Assembly (NCBI GenBank): GCA_964009845.1
Contig: CAXGIQ010000029.1
Span: 1-13,132 of the forward strand
Length of the DNA: 13,132 bases
Source: UBA7312 sp002715345
GTDB lineage: Bacteria > Bacteroidota > Bacteroidia > Flavobacteriales > UBA7312
Direction: 5' to 3'
A program made the position numbers and the translations under genes. The notes beneath the pieces are model-generated. The model did not search any database. It was not told where the DNA came from and saw only the letters and a list, made by a program, of their open reading frames with translations. Below are positions 7,225-13,132 of the stretch, in pieces (positions within the stretch are counted from its first letter, which is position 1; each line of letters opens with the position of its first letter).

Positions 7225-7724
7225 TTTTTCTTTTCAAACTGTTTTACCAACTCTTCTAAAGGAATACCCAATTGTTGAATTGACAGCTTAACTGTTTCTG
7301 ATAATTCGTGTTGGGGATAGGCGACTAAAAAAGATTCATACACGGCTTTTGCTTGCTCCTGTTGTCCCATATAATTCTCTAACAAAAATCCTTGATGAAA
7401 AAGTGCCACAGCAGCTTTTTCATAGTTTGGGAAATCGGCATTTACTTTTTGAAAAAAATACAATCCTTTAACAGGAAGTTGTAACGCATGTGTATATAAA
7501 TCTCCTAATTGCATGTAGTAATACGGTATAGTTGTTGAGTCAGGATATTTGCTTACATAATTTTCCATCTCTACAACCAATTTTTGAGCTATTTCTAAAT
7601 TAGTTTTTAGTTCAGCATCTACTAATTGTAATTGCAAATCATTTATTTTATCCAAATGTATCTCTTGATCGGACTGACAAGCAACTACTAAGCACACTAA
7701 CAACACTCCAAGTAAACGCTTCAT
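7221..7724 (-). CDS. Small TPR-like lipoprotein
   Basis: The 167-residue protein begins with a lipoprotein signal peptide: MKRLL, a hydrophobic stretch and the lipobox VVAC at 13-16, so C16 should be lipidated. The mature part is predicted all-helical. Residues 22-56 are heptad-like and leucine-rich. Two helix pairs, about 67-98 and 103-138, have the spacing of tetratricopeptide repeats (YYYMQLGDLY, ALFHQGFLLEN, AKAVYESFLVAYP). The pattern recalls the TPR part of the Tol-Pal associated protein YbgF/CpoB, but the protein is shorter and that function is only a possibility. It is the last gene of block 3, its ATG overlapping the def stop by one base (TAATG). It ends convergently with cdaA at a shared CTAG. 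Confidence 0.82.
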   Translation of the reverse strand: MKRLLGVLLVCLVVACQSDQEIHLDKINDLQLQLVDAELKTNLEIAQKLVVEMENYVSKYPDSTTIPYYYMQLGDLYTHALQLPVKGLYFFQKVNADFPNYEKAAVALFHQGFLLENYMGQQEQAKAVYESFLVAYPQHELSETVKLSIQQLGIPLEELVKQFEKKN

Positions 7725-8290
7725 TATCTTCCTTTTTTTTGTGGAAACTTCATTCGATAATCTACTCGAATATTTCCCTTAGATATATCATTAAGTTTTC
7801 GCTTTAACAAGCGTTTTTTAAGAGGACTTAAATAATCTGTAAACAACACTCCTTCAATATGATCATACTCATGTTGAATAATGCGTGCTGCAATTCCCTC
7901 AAAATCTTCTTCGTAATTATCAAAATACTCATCTTGATAACGAATACGAATCTTCGGCTTTCTACTCACATCCTCTCTTATATACGGTATAGACAAACAC
8001 CCCTCATTAAAACTCCACTCTTCTCCCTCTTCTTCAACAATTTCCGGATTCACAAAAACTTGCTGAAAATCTTTTAGTTCGGGCTCATCTTCTTCAAAAG
8101 GAGAAGCATCTACTATAAATAAACGAATGCTTTTACCTATTTGTGGTGCTGCTAAACCAACTCCACTTGCTTCATGCATCGTTTCAAACATATTATCGAT
8201 AAGTTCCGAAAGTCCTTGATAATCCTTATCGATTTTTTTTGCCTTTTGTTTTAATACTGGTGTTCCAAATGCTACAATAGGTAGTATCAT
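7724..8290 (-). CDS. def: Peptide deformylase
   Basis: The 188-residue metalloenzyme removes the formyl group from the N-terminal methionine of new proteins. All three family motifs are intact: GVGLAAPQIG (43-52), EGCLSIP (96-102, with metal ligand C98) and QHEYDHIEGVLF (139-150), with H140 and H144 as the other metal ligands and E141 catalytic. It is somewhat longer than the 169-residue E. coli enzyme because of an acidic insertion near 62-75 and a basic C-terminal tail. Its ATG follows the moxR stop with no gap, and its stop overlaps the TPR-like lipoprotein start by one base. In several Bacteroidota def follows a ruvX-like gene, which is absent here. Confidence 0.98.
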   Translation of the reverse strand: MILPIVAFGTPVLKQKAKKIDKDYQGLSELIDNMFETMHEASGVGLAAPQIGKSIRLFIVDASPFEEDEPELKDFQQVFVNPEIVEEEGEEWSFNEGCLSIPYIREDVSRKPKIRIRYQDEYFDNYEEDFEGIAARIIQHEYDHIEGVLFTDYLSPLKKRLLKRKLNDISKGNIRVDYRMKFPQKKGR

Positions 8291-9244
8291 TTACAATAAT
8301 TCATTAATGATGTTTTCAATCGACAATCCCTCTGCCTCTGCCTTATAATTTTTAACAATTCTGTGACGAAGAATAGGAATAGCTACTGCTTTCACATCTT
8401 CAATGTCTGGAGAGAATTTTCCGTTAATAGCAGCATGACACTTTGCTCCAATCACAAGATACTGAGAGGCTCTTGGTCCTGCTCCCCAACTCACAAATTG
8501 ATTTACTTTTTCGTGAGCATATTTGGTATTTGGACGTGTTTTAGCAACAAGTTTCACTGCATATTCCGTTACATTGTCTGCAACAGGAATCTTCTTAATC
8601 AGAGATTGTATTTGTGAAATTCGAGCACCATCCATTACTTTGCTCAACTTCGCTTCCTTATCTGAAGTTGTATTGCGAACGACTTCCAATTCCTCTTCTA
8701 ATTTTGGGTAATCAAGCACTACATTAAACATAAATCTATCTAATTGTGCTTCTGGCAAGGGATATGTTCCTTCTTGCTCAATAGGGTTTTGCGTAGCCAA
8801 GACAAAAAATGGCTGAGCTAATTCAAAGCGTTCTCCTGCAGTTGTAACAGCACGCTCTTGCATTGCTTCTAGTAAAGCCGCCTGTGTTTTAGGGGGAGTA
8901 CGGTTGATTTCGTCCGCCAAAATAATGTTTGCAAACAATGGACCTTTTTTGAAACGAAATTGTCTATTCTCATCCAAAATTTCTGCGCCAACAATATCAG
9001 AAGGCATTAAGTCAGGAGTAAACTGAATCCTCTTAAAGTCAAGCCCTAGCGCTTGTGCAATGGTCTGAACCAACAATGTCTTGGCCAAACCAGGAACGCC
9101 CACCAACAAACAATGACCACCACTAAAAATTGAAATTAAAACATTTTTAATGACTTCATCTTGTCCAACTATAACTTTTCCAATCTCTTCCTTAAAGTCG
9201 TTATACGACTGTTGAAACTGCTTGATTGCTTCTACATCTGACAT
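8291..9244 (-). CDS. MoxR family AAA+ ATPase
   Basis: The 317-residue cytoplasmic ATPase has the MoxR layout. Walker A is GVPGLAKT (49-56), the Walker B region IILADEINRTPPKTQ is at 107-121 with D111 and E112, and sensor 1 N153 lies in ATQNP (150-154). The sequence QLDRFMF (167-173) holds a likely arginine finger, and GAGPRASQYL (255-264) lies in the lid with the sensor 2 arginine. MoxR proteins act as chaperone-like ATPases, usually with von Willebrand factor A domain partners, in assembly or activation of envelope or enzyme complexes. None of the usual partners (DUF58, BatA/BatB) is adjacent. The gene lies one base after surA and directly before def, so a link to envelope protein folding is suggested by context only. 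Confidence 0.94.
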   Translation of the reverse strand: MSDVEAIKQFQQSYNDFKEEIGKVIVGQDEVIKNVLISIFSGGHCLLVGVPGLAKTLLVQTIAQALGLDFKRIQFTPDLMPSDIVGAEILDENRQFRFKKGPLFANIILADEINRTPPKTQAALLEAMQERAVTTAGERFELAQPFFVLATQNPIEQEGTYPLPEAQLDRFMFNVVLDYPKLEEELEVVRNTTSDKEAKLSKVMDGARISQIQSLIKKIPVADNVTEYAVKLVAKTRPNTKYAHEKVNQFVSWGAGPRASQYLVIGAKCHAAINGKFSPDIEDVKAVAIPILRHRIVKNYKAEAEGLSIENIINELL

Positions 9245-9245
9245 A

Positions 9246-10577
9246 CTATTTCCTCCAATTATTTTCCCAATCGCACGTGTAATTGGATTGAATTTTAATA
9301 TATGTTTTTTCTACTTTCTCTTTTATCCAATCTTTTGTGACTGATGATTTTTTTTCTTGAAGAGTTGCATTGTATATTTTATCATAGTCATCGGCAAGAT
9401 TAGCTCTATGTGAGTTTGTTTTTTTATTTAGCCTTACAGACCTATAACCTTTTCTATCATCTAAAGTAGTATAGGAAAGAGGTTCAGAATATTCACCTTG
9501 ACTCATGTTATTCACCGCAAACAATATAGAAGGGTCTAACTCTTCTTTAGTAAAGCTAGAAGTTCCAGTTTGTGAGTTAATAAGAAGTCCTCCATTATTT
9601 TTTGAATCATCATCAGAAAACTTCATAGCTGCTTCTTCAAACGATATCGAATCAAGCGAAATCAAATTTAATATACTATCAAGCTTACTTTTAGCCTTAA
9701 GCAACCCTAATTCTGTAGGGTTTGGTTTTATAAGAATATGCCTCACATTTATTTGCTCTCCCCTTCTTTCTATCATCTGAATCAAATGAAATCCAAATTT
9801 TGTTTGTATAACATCTGACAATTCACCTTCTTGCAACCTAAAGGCTGCTGCTTCAAACTCAGGAACTAACATTCCTCTAGACATAAAGCCCAATTCCCCA
9901 TTCTTTTTAGCAGACCCTGGATCTTGAGAATAAAGAGTTGCTAAAATGCCAAAATCTTCTCCAGATAAAACTCTCTTTTTAAACTCAACAAGCTTCATTT
10001 CAATTCTTGTTTTTTCTTTTGCATCTACATCAGGTAAAATAACAAGTTGTGACACTTCCATTTCTAAAGGAATTATTGGTAGACTATCTTCTGGTATTTT
10101 ATAAAAAAACATCCTAACATCTTCTGGAGTAACAGTGACATTAGAAGAAATACTTGACTCCATTCTTTGTGCTAAAATCTGATCTTTAAAAACTGATTTA
10201 AATTCATCTTTAATTTGATTTATTGATTTACCAAAATACTCTTCAAGTTTTTGCTCAGATCCAATTTGGCTTACAAAGTATTGTATTCGCTGATTAATTG
10301 CATCGCTCACTTCCATTTCTGTTACTTGAACACTATCTACTTCGGCTTGATGAGCTAAAAGTTTTTGATATAGTTGTTCTTCTAATAGCTGACACTTCAT
10401 TTGCAAAGGATCTCCTGTAATACCTTGAGCAACCAACTGACTATATTGACCTTCAACAGCCGAATGTAGAATAATTTTATCACCCACTATTGCTGCTACG
10501 CCATCTATAGTCTTTTGTGCAAAAGCAATAGATGAAAGACATAACACAAAAAATAAAGTTAAGTTAGTTGGTTTCAT
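9246..10577 (-). CDS. surA: SurA-type periplasmic chaperone/peptidylprolyl isomerase
   Basis: The 443-residue protein has a Sec signal peptide (about 1-20, cleavage after AFA) and the SurA layout. An N-terminal chaperone region (about 22-165) begins DGVAAIVGDKIILHSAVEGQ. A first parvulin domain (about 172-270) is canonical, with NGELGFMSRGMLVPEFEAAAF (226-246 region) and FGFHLIQMIE at 261-270. A second parvulin-like domain (about 276-385) starts with VRHILIK but is diverged in its middle. SurA helps outer-membrane proteins fold in the periplasm. The family name is secure from architecture; orthology with E. coli surA is probable but this locus holds three related genes. The ATG at 10577 lies inside the end of the upstream lipoprotein gene (14-base overlap). 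The C-terminus CDWENNW is tryptophan-rich. Confidence 0.88.
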   Translation of the reverse strand: MKPTNLTLFFVLCLSSIAFAQKTIDGVAAIVGDKIILHSAVEGQYSQLVAQGITGDPLQMKCQLLEEQLYQKLLAHQAEVDSVQVTEMEVSDAINQRIQYFVSQIGSEQKLEEYFGKSINQIKDEFKSVFKDQILAQRMESSISSNVTVTPEDVRMFFYKIPEDSLPIIPLEMEVSQLVILPDVDAKEKTRIEMKLVEFKKRVLSGEDFGILATLYSQDPGSAKKNGELGFMSRGMLVPEFEAAAFRLQEGELSDVIQTKFGFHLIQMIERRGEQINVRHILIKPNPTELGLLKAKSKLDSILNLISLDSISFEEAAMKFSDDDSKNNGGLLINSQTGTSSFTKEELDPSILFAVNNMSQGEYSEPLSYTTLDDRKGYRSVRLNKKTNSHRANLADDYDKIYNATLQEKKSSVTKDWIKEKVEKTYIKIQSNYTCDWENNWRK

Positions 10578-11412
10578 ACTGTATTTTTCCTTTTGTTAAA
10601 GCATTTTGGTACAAATCTTGTTCAATTGATTTTAAAAAATCTATCTTTCTTTTATTCAATATTATATTTTTAATGCGCTTTCTCTCTAAACTTAAAGGTG
10701 AAACGCTGTCTTTTATTTTATATTTTTTGAATCGAACAAAATACAATCCCGCACTATCTTCTAACTCTATAAATTGATTCCTCTTAAGATATTCGGAGTG
10801 ATTATCTGATTGTATAGGGAGTTTGTCTAGAATATCATCAAAATACACCCATGTAGTATCATCTAATGAAAATTCATCTGCATATTTAAAACAGAATTCC
10901 TCTAAACGTAAAAAGTCCTCCTCTTTATTAGATTTATATAATTTTTTAAGCTGACTTAGATTAGGAACACTATGATTAACTTTAATATATATCATTCTAA
11001 CTATATGATCTTTCAGCTCAAAATTATATTTATTTTCCTTATAATAATCTTTTATTTCATAATCATAAACAGAAGTGTCCATTTTTTGAGCTACCAACTC
11101 TTTTTGGTATGCATAAATTAAAAGTGAATTTCTGTAATTTTCAATTTGACTCTCAATATAAGTAGTACTTTCTTTCAAATTAAGATGTGCTTGACGAACT
11201 AACAGTTGTTCCTTCACCCATTTTTCAATCCAAGCATCAATATAAAAAACACTATCTTCAACCGAAGATTCTTCATATAAAAGATGTTTAATGTCTGAAA
11301 GATAAAGCTCCTTGTCGTATACACTTACAAGGAGCTTATCTTCTTCCGAGTTAAAATTACTGCAGGCTATTAACCCACACATCAATAAACAAATCACATA
11401 TATGTTTTTCAT
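10564..11412 (-). CDS. Parvulin-like lipoprotein (degenerate peptidylprolyl isomerase-like)
   Basis: With the ATG at 11412 the protein has 282 residues and a clean lipoprotein signal, MKNIYVICLLMCGLIAC, with the lipobox LIAC and lipidated C17. A longer form would need a TTG at 11421 inside the upstream gene; the ATG leaves a one-base gap like other junctions here. After an acidic linker, residues about 30-110 resemble the SurA N-terminal fold (VYDKELYLSDIKHLL). Residues about 134-232 have the outline of a parvulin domain, opening with HIVRMIYIKVN and closing with GLYFVRFKKY, but lack the usual GGxLG and VPEFExAAF motifs. Isomerase activity is therefore doubtful and a chaperone role is inferred. 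It sits between two parvulin genes and overlaps surA by 14 bases. Base composition looks more AT-rich than in moxR or def. Confidence 0.8.
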   Translation of the reverse strand: MKNIYVICLLMCGLIACSNFNSEEDKLLVSVYDKELYLSDIKHLLYEESSVEDSVFYIDAWIEKWVKEQLLVRQAHLNLKESTTYIESQIENYRNSLLIYAYQKELVAQKMDTSVYDYEIKDYYKENKYNFELKDHIVRMIYIKVNHSVPNLSQLKKLYKSNKEEDFLRLEEFCFKYADEFSLDDTTWVYFDDILDKLPIQSDNHSEYLKRNQFIELEDSAGLYFVRFKKYKIKDSVSPLSLERKRIKNIILNKRKIDFLKSIEQDLYQNALTKGKIQYETN

Positions 11413-11413
11413 T

Positions 11414-13132
11414 TTATTCAATCAAAGAATCTAATACTTTTTGGTTTATATTAACAGGATATTTTTCTTGCAATTCCTTTATCCATAACCCCTCTAAATA
11501 ATCCTGATAATTTGATGTGACTTCTCCTTTTGCTTCTTTTAATGTTTTCAACTCTGCTGGCAGTAACTCTTTTATCTCTGCGAAGATAACCACTCCATCA
11601 TCTTTTTGTAAATCAGTTAACCCTTTCTTTCTTTCTGCTTGATCTAAAAATAAATTATCTCCTTTAGAAAAACTTCCTTTATCTAATTGAACATTTAAAG
11701 GATTATCTAAGTTTACGACACTAACAATATCTTCATCTGTTAAAAACAATTCTCCTTTTCCACTTGTCACCAATGCTATTTCTTCACTAGAGAGACCGCT
11801 GCTTTTGGTTCTATTCTTCATCAACAACAATACTCTGTCTGCAACCTCTTGATTTAAACATGTATACACAGAAGCTTCTAACCTTTCACCCCACTTATAT
11901 TTATCTTTTGTTAAATTATAATACTGTTGAAGACCTAATGTATCAAGGACTGCTTTCCCCCAAACCTTTTTATCCATTAAATCAAAAAGTAAAATTCCAT
12001 CTCTGTACTCTTTCATTAATGCTTTAAACTCTGGATACTTTTCTTCCAATAAACTATCCTCTAAATCGATACAGGTTTTTTCTACCCAATCATTATACAT
12101 TGAATGTACTGCTTGTGCAATTTTATCTTTTGCTGTTGGTGTTTTATTAGTCTCAATAAAAGCTGCAAAATTCTTTTGGGTATATGGCTTTCCATTTAAA
12201 TAAAACATTGGTTTATTTAAACTAATTACATCTGTATCCCATTCTCCCTGAAGGTCAATATTGTAAAAAGGCTCAATTGAAGATGTAAATTCTCTAAACT
12301 TATGAACTTTTTTAATTCTATTAATTAGTTTTTTTATTCCTTGAGAATTCCTACTATCTCTTTTTATTTTTCTTTCTAAATCATCTTTAGATTCTTCAAA
12401 AGTAGGAACGTTTCTCTTTTCTATTAATTTGATGATGTGCCAGCCATACATTGTTTTAATTGGTTCACTAACATCGCCAATATTTTGTAATGCAAATGCG
12501 GCATCTTCAAATTCTGGTACCATTTTTCCAGTACCAAACCATGGCAGTAAACCTTCATTTTTTGCTGATCCGACATCATCAGAATAACGCACTAATTCAT
12601 CAAAAGTTTTCCCTTCATTAAAGAATCCTTGTAGCTGACTTAATCTATCCGCTGCTACTTTTTTATCTAAGTCTGTTGCCTTTTCTCCTTCTTCAACCAT
12701 TATATGAGCTACTTTAATCTCCCCTCTAGAAGGTCTTCTATCTACAACTTTAAGTATATGATATCCAAATCGAGTTCTAAATGGTTTTGAGATATCACCA
12801 ACTTGTGTTGAAAATGCTGCTGTTTCAAATGGATAAACCATTCTAAAAGCTGAAAAATAACCTAAATCACCTCCATTAGATTTTGCTGAAGGGTCTTCAG
12901 AAAACTGTTTTGCAATAGCATCAAAACTTGCACCGTTTTTAACCTTATTTCTAATAGAAGATATCTTTTGAAATGCTTGCAATGTATCTTTTGGAAGCGC
13001 GTCTTCATCCAATAATACCAAGATATGACTTGCCTTAACTTCTTCGGTCATTCTTTCGTAGGCTTCATGAATTAACCTACTCTCTTCTTGCTTGTCTGTA
13101 AGATATGGTCTTGCGAGCTGTTTTCTATACCC
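11414..13132 (-). CDS. Peptidylprolyl isomerase with two parvulin domains (partial, N-terminus beyond right edge)
   Basis: The frame is open to the last base of the window: 27 sense codons precede the ATG at 13051, including LARPYLTDKQEESRLIHEAY, a normal run-in to the first parvulin domain. The gene therefore starts beyond 13132 and the ATG at 13051 is internal. Counting from that methionine, parvulin domain 1 covers about 6-105 (VKASHILVLL, NGGDLGYFSAFRMVYPFE, FGYHILKVVDRR) and domain 2 about 113-212 (KVAHIMVEEG, PWFGTGKMVPEFEDAAF, YGWHIIKLIEKR). A long C-terminal part (about 215-545) is mostly helical, with a possible third degenerate repeat near 385-500. The signal peptide would lie outside the window. 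The role is inferred as periplasmic folding of exported or outer-membrane proteins. The stop lies one base before the next gene's ATG. Confidence 0.92.
   Translation of the reverse strand, partial: GYRKQLARPYLTDKQEESRLIHEAYERMTEEVKASHILVLLDEDALPKDTLQAFQKISSIRNKVKNGASFDAIAKQFSEDPSAKSNGGDLGYFSAFRMVYPFETAAFSTQVGDISKPFRTRFGYHILKVVDRRPSRGEIKVAHIMVEEGEKATDLDKKVAADRLSQLQGFFNEGKTFDELVRYSDDVGSAKNEGLLPWFGTGKMVPEFEDAAFALQNIGDVSEPIKTMYGWHIIKLIEKRNVPTFEESKDDLERKIKRDSRNSQGIKKLINRIKKVHKFREFTSSIEPFYNIDLQGEWDTDVISLNKPMFYLNGKPYTQKNFAAFIETNKTPTAKDKIAQAVHSMYNDWVEKTCIDLEDSLLEEKYPEFKALMKEYRDGILLFDLMDKKVWGKAVLDTLGLQQYYNLTKDKYKWGERLEASVYTCLNQEVADRVLLLMKNRTKSSGLSSEEIALVTSGKGELFLTDEDIVSVVNLDNPLNVQLDKGSFSKGDNLFLDQAERKKGLTDLQKDDGVVIFAEIKELLPAELKTLKEAKGEVTSNYQDYLEGLWIKELQEKYPVNINQKVLDSLIE

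Noticed and set aside
7255..7300. Short inverted repeats after cdaA (CAATT/AATTG and ACAG/CTGT) as a terminator
   Set aside because: Stems are only 4 to 5 base pairs, AT-rich, and lie within the opposing coding sequence without a matching U-tract.
8363..8711. Two overlapping plus-strand open frames inside moxR
   Set aside because: They are antisense to the MoxR C-terminal half, lie in different frames from each other and show no recognisable protein features.
9505..9780. Plus-strand open frame of 91 codons inside surA
   Set aside because: It is antisense to the second parvulin-like domain and has no motif or context of its own.
11413..11421. TTG at 11421 as start of the parvulin-like lipoprotein gene
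   Set aside because: It adds only three residues, overlaps the upstream gene, and the ATG at 11412 gives a better lipoprotein signal peptide.
13049..13051. ATG at 13051 as the true start of the right-edge isomerase gene
   Set aside because: The frame is open upstream to the window edge with family-like sequence, and starting here would give an exported-type protein without a signal peptide.
10564..13132. AT-rich composition of the isomerase and lipoprotein genes as a sign of horizontal transfer
   Set aside because: The shift is mild, grades into neighbouring genes, and no integrase, insertion sequence, tRNA or direct repeat borders it.
1..13132. CRISPR array, tRNA, rRNA, riboswitch, insertion sequence or phage genes
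   Set aside because: Practically every base is in a supported coding gene and the spacers are at most 20 bases; no repeat array or structured RNA pattern was seen.

Overview
This window looks like a compact, low-GC chromosomal segment from the phylum Bacteroidota, most likely order Flavobacteriales. The assignment rests on gene content: a DUF1599 protein, a BT_3928-type DoxX protein, folP directly joined to a diadenylate cyclase gene, and a run of SurA-like proteins next to a MoxR ATPase. Shine-Dalgarno-like sequences are not evident, and many genes abut or overlap by one base, which fits the group. The family within the order cannot be fixed from the sequence alone.

The layout has three blocks. 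Block 1 (1-5572, minus strand) reads, in transcription order: DUF1599 protein, DoxX/BT_3928 membrane protein, an OppB/DppB-type ABC permease (TTG start), tpiA, prmA, and the first 417 codons of an exported protein of unknown function that runs off the left edge. Block 2 (5593-7224, plus strand) is folP followed with no gap by cdaA. It diverges from block 1 across only 20 bases. Block 3 (7221-13132, minus strand) reads: a parvulin-type peptidylprolyl isomerase (5' end beyond the right edge), a parvulin-like lipoprotein, surA, moxR, def, and a small TPR-like lipoprotein. Block 3 converges on cdaA, and the two stop codons are built from one shared CTAG palindrome at 7221-7224.

No stretch of 300 bases lacks a gene. 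The largest gap is the 20-base divergent spacer; other junctions are overlaps or gaps of 0 to 4 bases. I see no RNA gene, CRISPR array, insertion sequence or phage gene.

Functionally, the window mixes central metabolism (triosephosphate isomerase, dihydropteroate synthase), translation-related modification (L11 methyltransferase, peptide deformylase), second-messenger synthesis (c-di-AMP) and envelope biogenesis (three consecutive SurA-like folding factors, two predicted lipoproteins, a MoxR chaperone ATPase). Three annotation points come from reading the sequence directly. The left-edge gene (1-1252) is a real secreted protein. The right-edge isomerase frame stays open to base 13132, so the ATG at 13051 is internal. 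The lipoprotein at 10564-11412 should start at the ATG at 11412, not at the TTG nine bases upstream. I found no convincing novel defence or mobile system. The most interesting unknowns are the left-edge exported protein, the orphan permease, the internally duplicated DUF1599 protein and the degenerate parvulin lipoprotein.
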